DNA from: Fidelibacterota bacterium
GTDB lineage: Bacteria; Fidelibacterota; Marinisomatia; SCGC-AAA003-L08; D37C17
NCBI GenBank assembly: GCA_004124405.1
Contig: SCKP01000015.1
Location: 1 to 37,605, forward strand
Reading direction: 5' to 3'
Length of the DNA: 37,605 nucleotides
How positions within the stretch are numbered: position 1 is the first letter of the stretch; the number at the start of each line of letters is the position of its first letter. The translations under genes and the position numbers were made by a program. Positions 8,126 through 16,923 of this stretch are shown here, in pieces. The notes under the pieces are model-generated. The model saw only the letters and a list, made by a program, of their open reading frames with translations. It ran no database searches and was not told the DNA's origin.

Positions 8126-8641
8126 ATGAACAAACTTTTTATTCCAGCTATAATTATTTTTGCAGCACTCACCCGGCTTATGCCGCACCCACCAAATTTT
8201 ACTCCCATTATTGCCATGGGTTTATTTGGGGGTGCCTATTTAAAAGATAAGAGATTGGCGTTATTGTTGCCTTTGAGTGCTATGCTGTTAGCTGATTTAT
8301 TTCTGGGTTTTCATGGCACGATGCTTTGGGTGTACGGAAGCCTCATAATAATTACTTCAATGGGTTTTCTTTTAAAAAATGGAGTCACCCTTAAAAATGG
8401 AGCAATAGCAACCTTGGGTGGCTCGCTCCTTTTCTTTTTAGTCACCAATTTTGGAGTATGGGCTTCGGGTAGTTTTTACCCTAAGACTGTGGAAGGGTTA
8501 ATGAGTTGTTATGCGGCAGGGATTCCCTTTTTTGGCAATACTTTGGCGGGATCTGTTTTTTACAGTTCCCTCATGTTTTTTGGATATGAACAGATAAAAA
8601 AATATTTTCCTATTGCAATACCTGCTACGATCCAAAAGTAG
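8126..8641 (+). CDS. DUF6580 family membrane protein (putative corrinoid-linked transport component)
   Basis: A 171-residue, very hydrophobic protein with about five TM helices and the family-like opening TRLMPHPPNFTPIIAMGLFGGAYL. It resembles DUF6580, a family with an ECF S-component-like outline and no established biochemical role. In Bacteroidota and Chlorobiota, similar proteins occur near vitamin B12 transport genes (from memory, not checked). Here its stop codon is immediately followed by the start of an outer-membrane barrel, and a cobalamin-riboswitch-controlled BtuG-like lipoprotein gene lies convergent just beyond. Involvement in B12 or precursor uptake is inferred from that context only. 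Confidence 0.7.
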   Translation: MNKLFIPAIIIFAALTRLMPHPPNFTPIIAMGLFGGAYLKDKRLALLLPLSAMLLADLFLGFHGTMLWVYGSLIIITSMGFLLKNGVTLKNGAIATLGGSLLFFLVTNFGVWASGSFYPKTVEGLMSCYAAGIPFFGNTLAGSVFYSSLMFFGYEQIKKYFPIAIPATIQK

Positions 8642-10216
8642 TTGATTTTTCCCCATCCCCAAGTTTTGAGGCGCATAGTTTCAGGTCATCTATGTGCCTT
8701 TTTATTTCTTAACATCCTATCCGCTCAGGAAATAGATTCAAGCATAATAATCTCTGATTTTCAGTATCCTTATATACATGGAATTCCCATCATATTAGAT
8801 GAAACGGGAGAAAATACTTTTTACCTGAATGAGCGGAATCCAGAATTTATATCTGATGGGAAAATTAATCAGGTGATGTTAGATGGAGCTTTAGGAATTC
8901 CCTTAGGCAGTTATTTTCTTCCAAAAATTCTTCCAAAAAGTTCACAGGCTGACAGTGTAAAAAATACCTCTCAAATTTACTATCGTAAAGGTGATTACGC
9001 TTATAGCGATCTGGGTATTGGTTTGCAAATTGAATCATCCGATAGCGGACTATTTAGTTTTCAGGGGTTCAAGCGCTCACCCCCTCAATTATACCAATCT
9101 TCATCTGATAAAAACCAATTTCAAAACCATCTGTTCAGTTATAGCAAAGATAGTGAAAATTCAAATGTGACAGTAAGTACATTATACCATATTGAAAATT
9201 ATGACCTGCCAGTTAATCGGGAAAATACCAATCGTAAAGTTGAATCCTTTCATGGGGGGATGGGAATTGAATACAGGTTGGGTCAATTGACATTTGGATC
9301 TGAGCAGGCTTTCCAATTTACCTATTCCAATCGCTGGAATGATAAAGTATCCTATTTTACAATATGGAACACAATGAATAGTACCTATCAGTTTGGGAGA
9401 GATTTCAGGGTTCACCTTCAGCATCATTATAAAATGCATTCCACAGAAATAGGTAATGAGGTAACTGATGTGCCGTCTCAGATAATTTCATCTTTGATTG
9501 AGTACGAAAAGGAAGGTTGCTCTATTCAGGCAGGTCTTTCTGCCTATGAATCTTCTCTGCAACCTATCGGCACCTTTAATTGGAAATGGAATAACTACTA
9601 TCTTTCTGCAAAACGGAATTATGAGGTTGTATTTACCCAGACTGAAGATTATCATACAAAAGTAAATCCCTTTTCAACGGACGCATTAGCGTTAGGATAT
9701 AAAAATAAAAGGATTGAGAGTGAGGTAGAATTATTTCATATACAACAGGAGGAAAAGTCAAGCCTGGGATTAAAAGGAAAAGCAAATATTAATTTATCAT
9801 GGTTAGATGTAAGACATACAACCGGAATTTACAATTTAGGCTCTGATAATTCTTCCCCCCAGCCAGTGGATATGTTCTCCCATACCAGAATAATATTTTC
9901 CCCCAATGTCTGGCGTTGGAAAAAGGCTCGCTTTCAACCATTTATTGGACTGGAATCCACTTTTATTCAGCATTCAGGTAAAATGGGCATTGATCCTATA
10001 AAGCCTGAAATAATAATCCCTATGGAAACAGTTGATCCCTATTCATCGTTTTTGGTGAATATGGAATATGGATTACTGGTAAATCAATTTAAGGTGTCCT
10101 ACAGATTGGTGAAATTCAATATGTTCGGGAATACAACCAATAATAGTATAAACCCTGATTCATATGCAATTTTACCCATCCGTCATCTGGAGATTGTCTG
10201 GCAGTTTTGGAATTAA
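8642..10216 (+). CDS. Outer-membrane beta-barrel protein, plug-less, candidate B12-island partner
   Basis: A 524-residue secreted protein. A hydrophobic signal segment (SGHLCAFLFLNILSA) is followed by QEIDSS, a plausible signal peptidase site. Then come about 90 residues of mixed sequence and a long series of alternating polar/aromatic strands ending in EIVWQFWN, typical of an outer-membrane barrel with a terminal aromatic. I see no TonB box or TonB-dependent-receptor plug motif, so this is not an ordinary BtuB. The first possible start is the TTG directly after the DUF6580 stop. A second in-frame TTG at 8666 would give a more compact signal peptide. It converges on the riboswitch-controlled lipoprotein gene 19 nt away. 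The substrate is unknown, and corrinoid is a context-based guess. Confidence 0.7.
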   Translation: MIFPHPQVLRRIVSGHLCAFLFLNILSAQEIDSSIIISDFQYPYIHGIPIILDETGENTFYLNERNPEFISDGKINQVMLDGALGIPLGSYFLPKILPKSSQADSVKNTSQIYYRKGDYAYSDLGIGLQIESSDSGLFSFQGFKRSPPQLYQSSSDKNQFQNHLFSYSKDSENSNVTVSTLYHIENYDLPVNRENTNRKVESFHGGMGIEYRLGQLTFGSEQAFQFTYSNRWNDKVSYFTIWNTMNSTYQFGRDFRVHLQHHYKMHSTEIGNEVTDVPSQIISSLIEYEKEGCSIQAGLSAYESSLQPIGTFNWKWNNYYLSAKRNYEVVFTQTEDYHTKVNPFSTDALALGYKNKRIESEVELFHIQQEEKSSLGLKGKANINLSWLDVRHTTGIYNLGSDNSSPQPVDMFSHTRIIFSPNVWRWKKARFQPFIGLESTFIQHSGKMGIDPIKPEIIIPMETVDPYSSFLVNMEYGLLVNQFKVSYRLVKFNMFGNTTNNSINPDSYAILPIRHLEIVWQFWN

Positions 10217-10235
10217 TAAAACCCCATTTTTGTAA

Positions 10236-11264
10236 TTATTCAGATTTTTTCCAATATGCCAAATCACCGGGATTTACCCCCACATCATAACTAGCTAATA
10301 CATTGCCATTACTATCAACCTTTTTAAGCATATTCATAGTTGAATAATCTGTTAAAGTGAAATAGATATAATCATTAATGATTTCAACATGATAAACCTG
10401 GGATTGGTCGAAACTTCCAATTCTCTCTAAAGTTTGAATTGCTAAGTTATCATCTATTGGGGCTATTCCACCTTCAAAGGAACGATACACTTTATTATTA
10501 TAAGTCATAATTGATCCACCACATGGCGATCCCAAGCCATATACAGCCTCACTAATCACATCCCCAATTTTAGAAACTCCGAATGTAGTTTCTGTCCAAT
10601 TAGAACTATAATAAGTTCTTGATACATATATGTCATCATTTAAAAGGGTTAGTGATTGTGGACCTCTTCCCACCTCATAGATATCCACAATTTGCTCAGT
10701 TTCTAGATTAATTTTTACAACTTTTGTTCCATCACTAGGATCATTGAGTTCAAGATTGGGAATACTTACCCATAAATTAATGCCGTCTGTGATGATATCT
10801 TCAGGAAGTCCTTCAATTGGAATTGATGAATCTATTGCGTAGGTAGTTAAATTTAATACCTTCACATCCTTTGAATTCCAATTTGTAAAATAGACTTTAT
10901 CATTTATGATGACCATTTCTCTGGGACTGGAATTTTCGGTAGAGATTTCAATTCCGGGCAAATTAACTCCGTTTTCTGTGATATTATATATCATTATTTT
11001 GTGACTATTATTCACTATCACAAAGAGTTTATTTTTATATACTTCTACAGATTGCACCACATCTCCAATATTGTCAATTGTTGTTATTTGACCTTTATCA
11101 TCAATCATGGAAACCGACCCATTGCCGGCCCCATAATTTCCCTCATTAGCTACAAAAATCCATGATGAGTTTGATTCTGAATCGGAGGAGGTTGGATTAC
11201 TGTTATCACATGCTGTCGATATAAAAAGTACCAGAGAAATTATGATTATCTTATTTATTTTCAT
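10236..11264 (-). CDS. BtuG-like (DUF5074/YncE) beta-propeller lipoprotein, cobalamin-regulated
   Basis: A 342-residue lipoprotein. A signal peptide with lipobox STAC (C19) is followed by a Ser-rich tether and seven-bladed-propeller-like repeats, with recurring blocks such as VQSVEVYKNKLFVIVN, PREMVIINDKVYFTNW and PEDIITDGINLWVSI. The opening SWIFVANEGNYGAGNGSVS matches the INEGNFG-type start of DUF5074/YncE proteins, the family that includes BtuG, the surface corrinoid-binding partner of BtuB in Bacteroides. A cobalamin riboswitch lies directly upstream on the same strand, which strongly supports a corrinoid role. The ribosome site AAGGA is 7 nt from the ATG. Binding itself is inferred, and no btuB is present in the window. 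Confidence 0.82.
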   Translation of the reverse strand: MKINKIIIISLVLFISTACDNSNPTSSDSESNSSWIFVANEGNYGAGNGSVSMIDDKGQITTIDNIGDVVQSVEVYKNKLFVIVNNSHKIMIYNITENGVNLPGIEISTENSSPREMVIINDKVYFTNWNSKDVKVLNLTTYAIDSSIPIEGLPEDIITDGINLWVSIPNLELNDPSDGTKVVKINLETEQIVDIYEVGRGPQSLTLLNDDIYVSRTYYSSNWTETTFGVSKIGDVISEAVYGLGSPCGGSIMTYNNKVYRSFEGGIAPIDDNLAIQTLERIGSFDQSQVYHVEIINDYIYFTLTDYSTMNMLKKVDSNGNVLASYDVGVNPGDLAYWKKSE

Positions 11265-11289
11265 TGTGTGTTCCTTTTTGTTAATAACA

Positions 11290-11445
11290 TAGGGCAGGGT
11301 GAAAGGGGTGGACCAAATACCCCACTACGCGAAGGTTAATGTATTATTGAGTTAAAGTATCTGGCTTATCTACTACCTAGCAGAATTACAGTTGCGCGTC
11401 AGCTCCGAAATTACATCGGATTCCTCTAAAATTGTCTTAAAAAGC
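11290..11445 (-). promoter_or_regulatory. Cobalamin (AdoCbl-type) riboswitch
   Basis: Read on the minus strand, the core contains GAGGAATCCG, the small stem-loop CCGATGTAATTTCGG (11405-11419), GAGCTGACGCGCAACTGTA (core element at 11387-11400) and a B12-box-like AGCCAGATACTTTAAC (11351-11366). These occur in the order and spacing of cobalamin riboswitches. The B12 box is degenerate in its second half. The downstream part (11282-11350) holds a short GGGGT/ACCCC hairpin but no U-tract, so control may act on translation of the AAGGA site just beyond. The outer limits are approximate. This is the main content of the 342-nt gap between the lipoprotein and trxA. The remainder (11446-11593) shows nothing definite apart from presumed trxA promoter sequence. 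Confidence 0.88.
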
Positions 11446-11606
11446 ATTTGATAAAATACAGGAATAAAGGCATACATTTTGATTTATTTAATAATGGGAA
11501 AATAAATTCTTTAATTGAAAAAGCAATCGGAATCAATCGAAAATAGGCAATAAATTATTGTCTGAGTATTTCATTAAAATTTCATAAATCAACAGGAGTA
11601 AATATA

Positions 11607-11933
11607 ATGGGAGAGTTTACAAAAGAGTTCACCAGTGATAATTTTGATGCAGAGGTAATTAAATCCGACAAGCCTGTTCTGGTTGATTTTTGGGCAGAAT
11701 GGTGCGGACCCTGCAGACAAATTGGTCCCACTGTAGATGAAGTAGCAACAGAATACCAGGGTAAAGCAATTATTGGCAAGGTTAATATAGACCATCATCC
11801 AAGCATTGCATCGGATTATGGGATTCGTAGTATCCCCAGTTTATTGGTGTTTTCTGATGGAAAAGTACAGCAGCAGATCGTTGGGGCTGTGGGAAAAGGG
11901 GAGCTAACAGAAGCTCTTGATAAATTATTATAA
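11607..11933 (+). CDS. trxA: Thioredoxin
   Basis: A 108-residue cytosolic dithiol oxidoreductase with the active site WCGPC at residues 32-36, preceded by PVLVDFWAE. The cis-Pro region GIRSIPSLLVF and the terminal helix are intact, and length is standard. The ribosome site AGGAG lies 8 nt before the ATG. trxB starts 12 nt after its stop, so thioredoxin and its reductase form a two-gene unit. Confidence 0.97.
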   Translation: MGEFTKEFTSDNFDAEVIKSDKPVLVDFWAEWCGPCRQIGPTVDEVATEYQGKAIIGKVNIDHHPSIASDYGIRSIPSLLVFSDGKVQQQIVGAVGKGELTEALDKLL

Positions 11934-11945
11934 ACATAAAACAAA

Positions 11946-12890
11946 GTGACAAAAAAAATACAAAAGGTAATCATTATTGGTTCAGGTCCTGCGGGATTGA
12001 CAGCTGCCATTTATGCTGCCCGGGCAAATTTAAATCCCCTGGTTTTTGAGGGACTTCAGCCAGGTGGGCAATTGACTATTACAACAGATGTTGAAAATTA
12101 TCCCGGGTTTCCCGATGGTATCATGGGACCAGAAATGATGGATCTATTTCGCAAACAGGCACAGAGATTTGAGGCAGAAACCTTTTTTCTCACAGTAGAT
12201 AAGGTTGATCTCACTGAAAGACCGTTTAAGGTTTACGTTGGTGAAGAAATCTACTTAACAGAGACTATTATTATTTCTACGGGAGCGTCTGCTCAATTGT
12301 TAGGTATTGAATCAGAATCAAAACTAATGGGATATGGTGTTTCTGCTTGTGCAACCTGTGATGGATTCTTTTTTAAGGAAAAGAAAGTTCTCATTGTGGG
12401 AGGTGGTGATTCAGCTATGGAAGAAGCCATCTTTTTAACCAAGTTTGCATCCAGTGTATCCATTGTTCATCGAAGAGATGAGTTTCGAGCATCCAAAATA
12501 ATGCAGGAACGTGCGCTAAATAATCCAAAGATCGATGTTATTTGGAACTCCACAATTGAAAGCATGGTAGGCAATCCTAAAAATGGTGGTCTTACAGGAG
12601 TTGTTCTAAAAGACACTCTCTCTGGAGAAACATCAGAATTGGAGTGTGATGGCGTATTTATTGCAATTGGTCATACGCCAAATTCTGACTTATTCCGCGG
12701 AAAATTGGACCTGGATGAAAAAGGATATATATTAACAGGAGCAGATAATACCCACACATCTGTGGATGGTGTTTTTGCATCTGGAGATATCCAGGATACT
12801 GTTTATCGTCAGGCAGTTACGGCTGCCGGGTCAGGATGTATGGCTGCATTAGATGCTGAACATTTTCTGGAGAACAATCCTTTAGATTAG
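11946..12890 (+). CDS. trxB: Thioredoxin-disulfide reductase
   Basis: A 314-residue NADPH-dependent flavoenzyme that reduces thioredoxin. The FAD-binding [16 protein letters not shown] lies at about residues 12-27, the redox-active CATC at 135-138 (SACATCDG), NADPH-binding [10 protein letters not shown] follows, then HRRDEFRAS, and the closing FAD segment ASGDIQD. Low-molecular-weight TrxB length is typical. The start is GTG at 11946, 12 nt after trxA, and gives the standard N-terminus before the first FAD glycine motif. Confidence 0.97.
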   Translation: MTKKIQKVIIIGSGPAGLTAAIYAARANLNPLVFEGLQPGGQLTITTDVENYPGFPDGIMGPEMMDLFRKQAQRFEAETFFLTVDKVDLTERPFKVYVGEEIYLTETIIISTGASAQLLGIESESKLMGYGVSACATCDGFFFKEKKVLIVGGGDSAMEEAIFLTKFASSVSIVHRRDEFRASKIMQERALNNPKIDVIWNSTIESMVGNPKNGGLTGVVLKDTLSGETSELECDGVFIAIGHTPNSDLFRGKLDLDEKGYILTGADNTHTSVDGVFASGDIQDTVYRQAVTAAGSGCMAALDAEHFLENNPLD

Positions 12891-13126
12891 ATTACCTTTT
12901 GTCTTAGCTAAAAAGGCAAAATGAAAAAATATCATTATTTTGAAACCCTCCATATAAATGTTGGAGAGGCGAAAAACAAATCTAATTTCCATCCGCTATT
13001 TAGACAGGAGATCGTGTACAGATACTCCCTGTCAGATACTATTTACGCCAATTTCATATTGTTAAAAAATTATGTATTTTCAAAAAATATGACAAATTCA
13101 TATAGTTGGTCAAAGGGAAGAATGGC

Positions 13127-13810
13127 ATGAAAGAAGTTCTTATTATTGATTGTGGACCCAGTCTTTCGGATGTATCAAACCATCATGGTGTTGCGCCGGA
13201 GTGGATTATGGAATCCCTGAAAAATAAAGAATGCAATTTTACCTGGGTGAAACCTTATGATGGAGATAAAATTCAGTCCAATAATGCTGATGCATGGATA
13301 ATTACGGGATCACCCCGTTCTGTTTATGATGCTGCGGATTGGATGGTGGACATAGAAGAGGAAATGAAAAATATACAGTCTTCTCAATTACCGGTTTTAG
13401 GTATTTGCTTTGGGCATCAACTCATTGCTAAATGTTTTGGGGGTGAGGTTGAATTAAACCCGAAAGGTTGGGAATTAGGTGCCTACCCCGTACAATTTAC
13501 CGCAGCTGGGAAAAAGTCTCAATTATTTTCAGGTTTTAAAGATAATGCCATCGTATATGAATCCCATCAGGATAGTGTTACCGTCTTGCCCAAAAATGCA
13601 ATTGAGTTAGCCAAAAATAATAAGGGTAATCAAGCCTTTATAATCCATGATAATTTTTATGGGGTACAATTTCATCCTGAATTTTCATGGGAAGTAATAA
13701 AAATGTATGTTTCCGTAAGAAGTTCAACGGGGGTTAAAGTTGATGACACCTCTGTACCCGAATCAACTCAGGGTGAGTTGGTTTTATTTAATTTTATTGA
13801 TTTAATTTAA
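13127..13810 (+). CDS. Class I glutamine amidotransferase (GMP-synthase-like)
   Basis: A 227-residue stand-alone class I glutaminase domain. The nucleophile is C94 in GICFGHQ and the His-Glu pair is H183/E185 in QFHPEFS. The oxyanion region is ITGSPRSV, with Ser-Pro where many family members have Gly-Gly. It resembles the glutaminase half of GMP synthase and YfeJ-type orphan amidotransferases, so the acceptor substrate cannot be named. It is unlikely to be the real GuaA glutaminase because no synthetase domain is adjacent. The start is placed at the ATG at 13127, with GGGAAG upstream. A TTG seven codons earlier is possible. An orphan ABC ATPase follows after 19 nt. Confidence 0.85.
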   Translation: MKEVLIIDCGPSLSDVSNHHGVAPEWIMESLKNKECNFTWVKPYDGDKIQSNNADAWIITGSPRSVYDAADWMVDIEEEMKNIQSSQLPVLGICFGHQLIAKCFGGEVELNPKGWELGAYPVQFTAAGKKSQLFSGFKDNAIVYESHQDSVTVLPKNAIELAKNNKGNQAFIIHDNFYGVQFHPEFSWEVIKMYVSVRSSTGVKVDDTSVPESTQGELVLFNFIDLI

Positions 13811-13829
13811 TATTTAGAAAGGAGATTTT

Positions 13830-14537
13830 ATGCCAATTCCATTATATAGTATCAAGGATTTATTCGTATCCAAAGGTGGAGAAGATAAATTGATGATTAA
13901 GCAGTTTGATATCCATAGAGGCGCCTGCTACGTTTTTGACGGTCCCATGGGAAGTGGAAAAACTACTTTTATGGACGTATTATACAATCGTCGAAAAACA
14001 CCACGGGGAGAAGTAAAGTTTGAAGAGAGAGATATTCATAAATATTCTAATCGGGAATATCAGGATCAAATTGCCATTGTGCCGCAGGAGTTTAAGCCCC
14101 CATGGGGGACTGTGCGAAACTACATGACCAAAACCATAGGGAAATTCAGCCATAATCGTAATCCTAAAAAGCGCATGGATGAGATAAGCCGGAAAATGAA
14201 TCTCACATCTATTTTAAATAGAAAAATGAAATCATTGACCCCCGGGGAATTACGATGGGTGATATTAGCCACAATGATTGGTGCAGACAGTAAGGTATTA
14301 TTTATTGATGAAATTGAATTGCATTTAGGGAAAAAAGATCAAAGGACATTGCTTTCAATCCTCCATCGAAAAATTAATTATGATGGGGTTACTTTAATTA
14401 CATCTACCCAGAATAAAGAGATTTTATCCCGAATTGCCTCTGTAACTATTACTTTAGAAAATGGAAGAATTACCAGCGTAAGGTCTTCAGGCAAGAAGAA
14501 TGAAAGATATCGTAATAACAGGGGTAGAAAGAGATAA
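13830..14537 (+). CDS. Orphan ABC-type ATPase with degenerate motifs
   Basis: A 235-residue ABC nucleotide-binding domain without a permease gene nearby. Walker A GPMGSGKTT is at residues 38-46, the Q-loop at VPQEFKPPWG (Q86), the signature is SLTPGE rather than LSGGQ (135-140), and Walker B is VLFIDE (D160-E161). The switch histidine is replaced by Gln in TSTQNKE (Q194). The C-terminus is strongly basic (GKKNERYRNNRGRKR). FtsE/LolD-like folds are the closest comparison, but the altered signature and switch suggest slow or non-transport ATPase activity. A strong ribosome site AAAGGAG precedes the ATG. It is paired with the amidotransferase 19 nt upstream. Function unknown. Confidence 0.75.
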   Translation: MPIPLYSIKDLFVSKGGEDKLMIKQFDIHRGACYVFDGPMGSGKTTFMDVLYNRRKTPRGEVKFEERDIHKYSNREYQDQIAIVPQEFKPPWGTVRNYMTKTIGKFSHNRNPKKRMDEISRKMNLTSILNRKMKSLTPGELRWVILATMIGADSKVLFIDEIELHLGKKDQRTLLSILHRKINYDGVTLITSTQNKEILSRIASVTITLENGRITSVRSSGKKNERYRNNRGRKR

Positions 14538-14551
14538 TATAAAGTAACCCT

Positions 14552-16030
14552 TTAAGTATATTGTACTTTGCGTACAGCCAGTTTCCAGTTAGATAAAAGC
14601 TCCGTACGCTTGTCATCTGACATTGTGGGAATAAATATTTGATCCGTTTTTCGCACTGATTTCAATTCAGCAGGATTCTTCCAAAAGCCCGCACCCAGTC
14701 CTGCTAACATACCAGCTCCCAGAGCTGTGCTTTCAATATTTCTTGGTCTGTCAATATTGATCTGAAGTATGTCCGCTTGAAATTGCATAAGGAAATTATT
14801 AGCTACGGCGCCTCCATCCACCTGCAGAACAGAAATGTTACTATCTAAATCTTTTGAGATGGAATCCAATAAATCATACACCTGAAAAGCAATACCTTCC
14901 AAAGCGGCTCTCACAATATGGTTCCGATTTACACCACGTGAAATACCGGTTATAATTCCTCTGGCATTCATATCCCAATAGGGAGCCCCCAGTCCTGTGA
15001 AGGCGGGTACGATAATGACACCGTTGCTATCCTCAACTGCCAATGCCATTTTTTCCGACTCTGATGCATGAGACAATATTTGTAATTCGTCTCTTAACCA
15101 TTGGATCACAGCTCCTCCAATAAACACAGATCCTTCTAAGGCATAAATGGGTTTCCCTTCCGCATTACAGGCCATAGTTGTGAGAAGGCCCGAAGTAGAA
15201 TTAACTCTTTTATCTCCGGTATTGGTAAGCAGAAAACATCCTGTTCCGTAGGTGCATTTGCTCGTGCCATTTTCAAAACAGCCCTGCCCATATAATGCTG
15301 CCTGCTGATCTCCGGCAATACCTGTAATAGGAATAGCTTTTCCAAATAATTGTTTATCTGTTTTGCCGAATTCACTGCTTGAATATTTTATATCAGGGAG
15401 CAGGGTAGTGGGAATGGTTAGAATTTGTAATAATTCTTCATCCCATTTTTTTGTATCAATATTAAAGATCATTGTTCGAGAAGCATTTGTAAAATCAGTA
15501 GCATGAATGGATCCTCCGGTTAATTTCCATAAGAGCCAGCTGTCAATTGTACCAAATGCCAATTTTCCTATTTCTGCATTTCTCCTGGCTCCATTTACAT
15601 GATCCAGCAGCCATTTTATTTTTGTCCCGGAAAAATAGCTGTCTATAACCAGTCCAGTTTTCTCCCTAAATAAATTTTCATGATCGGCCTGTTTTAAATT
15701 AGTGCAGATTTCCTGAGTACGCCGGCATTGCCACACTATGGCATTATGGATAGGTTTTCCTGTTTTCCTTTCCCAAATCAAGGTGGTCTCCCGTTGATTG
15801 GTAATTCCAATTGCCGCACAATTACTTGGTGGGTAATCCTTAAATGCGGATTGAATGAGATTATGGGTAACTGTCCATATTTCTTCAGCGTCATGCTCTA
15901 CCCATCCTGACTGGGGATAGTATTGTCTGAATTCGCTATAATATTTCTTTAAAATTGATGCTTGTTTATTTAGTATTACAACGGTTATACCAGTAGTACC
16001 GGCATCGATAGAAAGTATAAATGGTTCCAA
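14552..16030 (-). CDS. glpK: Glycerol kinase
   Basis: A 492-residue FGGY-family kinase that phosphorylates glycerol to sn-glycerol 3-phosphate. The N-terminal phosphate loop is LSIDAGTTGITVVI (DAGTTG), followed by GITNQRETTLIW, IVWQCRR, the substrate Asp-containing segment GIAGDQQAALYGQGCF, GTGCFLLTNTG, and the FGGY signature region with PAFTGLGAPYWDMNARG and LQVDGGAVANNFLMQFQAD. Length matches GlpK (about 500). The start is TTG (16028-16030), with AAGGGG a few nt upstream. It is convergent with the ABC ATPase gene (14-nt gap) and divergent from the LolA-like gene. No glycerol facilitator or GlpD is visible in the window. Confidence 0.96.
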   Translation of the reverse strand: MEPFILSIDAGTTGITVVILNKQASILKKYYSEFRQYYPQSGWVEHDAEEIWTVTHNLIQSAFKDYPPSNCAAIGITNQRETTLIWERKTGKPIHNAIVWQCRRTQEICTNLKQADHENLFREKTGLVIDSYFSGTKIKWLLDHVNGARRNAEIGKLAFGTIDSWLLWKLTGGSIHATDFTNASRTMIFNIDTKKWDEELLQILTIPTTLLPDIKYSSSEFGKTDKQLFGKAIPITGIAGDQQAALYGQGCFENGTSKCTYGTGCFLLTNTGDKRVNSTSGLLTTMACNAEGKPIYALEGSVFIGGAVIQWLRDELQILSHASESEKMALAVEDSNGVIIVPAFTGLGAPYWDMNARGIITGISRGVNRNHIVRAALEGIAFQVYDLLDSISKDLDSNISVLQVDGGAVANNFLMQFQADILQINIDRPRNIESTALGAGMLAGLGAGFWKNPAELKSVRKTDQIFIPTMSDDKRTELLSNWKLAVRKVQYT

Positions 16031-16131
16031 TTAATACCCCTTTTAAATTAAATAAAAACCCGCATCTAATTTACGATTCATGTTAACAGAAAATCCCTAT
16101 TAATCCGTAAATTATACAGGTCGCACAAAAC

Positions 16132-16923
16132 TTGAAAATCCGAATACATTTAAATTATTTGAAATCGCATAGAATATTTAAAACTGTACAAGCTATCTTT
16201 TATTTTATTTTAGGTATTAACTCAGTAGTTCTCTTTGGAGCTGATCTCAGTGCCAGAACTATTTTGGATTCTATGACAATGATCATGCAGCCCAATAGTT
16301 CACAAGGGAAAATGGAACAGGAGATTATTACATCCAGTAATATAAAGCGGGTGTTTACCTTTAACTATTTTTCAGAAGAAAAAGGTAAAAATGTCCTTAT
16401 TCGTTATATGGAACCCCGAAAAGTAAGACATAATGCATTTCTGATAAAAAACAGTGGGGAAGATATATGGGTTTATTTTCCCCGTACCAGAAGGGTACGG
16501 AAGTTAGCCAGCCATGCCAAAAAACAGAAAGCACAGGGGAGTGATTTTTCTTACGAAGATTTTTCCGGAAGTGAAGAATGGAAAACGGACTATCAAGTGA
16601 AGCAGAGGCCATCGGGTGAACGCAAAAATTATTTGCTTATCTTAACTCCGAAAATCGGCGCTGAAACCTCTTATGATTCGCTGATGATTTATGTAAATAA
16701 ACTCAATTACTATCCAGATCGAATGCTGTATTACCAGGATGGTGTCCATCTTAAAACGCTCAATTTTCAAGATGTGAAGGAAATTCAAGGGATTCCTACA
16801 GCTATGAGTATGTTTATGGAAAACCACGTAGAAGAATCTCAAACCACCATGAGAATACTTGAAATGAAATATGATGTGATATTTGATGATGGATTCTTCA
16901 CCGAGCGAAATTTAAAAAAATGA
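16132..16923 (+). CDS. LolA-like outer-membrane lipoprotein-sorting protein
   Basis: A 263-residue exported protein. A basic start (KIRIHLNYLKSHRIFK) and hydrophobic segment AIFYFILGINSVVLFG end at about residue 36. The rest matches the 'outer membrane lipoprotein-sorting protein' LolA-fold family, as shown by LIRYMEPRKVRHNAFLIK, DIWVYFPRTRRVRKLASHAKKQ (split here), DFSYEDFSG and the closing strand with MEMKYD-like sequence. This variant usually accompanies RND/MMPL pumps and is thought to shuttle lipidic cargo through the periplasm; it is not the classical LolA. The start used is a TTG at 16132, the first that includes the signal peptide. Its stop overlaps the next gene by 4 nt (ATGA), and barrel and pump genes follow. 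Confidence 0.82.
   Translation: MKIRIHLNYLKSHRIFKTVQAIFYFILGINSVVLFGADLSARTILDSMTMIMQPNSSQGKMEQEIITSSNIKRVFTFNYFSEEKGKNVLIRYMEPRKVRHNAFLIKNSGEDIWVYFPRTRRVRKLASHAKKQKAQGSDFSYEDFSGSEEWKTDYQVKQRPSGERKNYLLILTPKIGAETSYDSLMIYVNKLNYYPDRMLYYQDGVHLKTLNFQDVKEIQGIPTAMSMFMENHVEESQTTMRILEMKYDVIFDDGFFTERNLKK

Noticed and set aside
12949-12972. Hairpin CTCCA/TGGAG after trxB as a terminator
   Set aside because: Only five pairs with a long loop and no following T-tract.
12921-13130. Possible 69-residue protein with an AAAGG-like site between trxB and the amidotransferase
   Set aside because: Composition is unlike its neighbours, there is no recognisable domain, and its end overlaps the start and ribosome site of the amidotransferase gene. 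Not supportable without conservation data.
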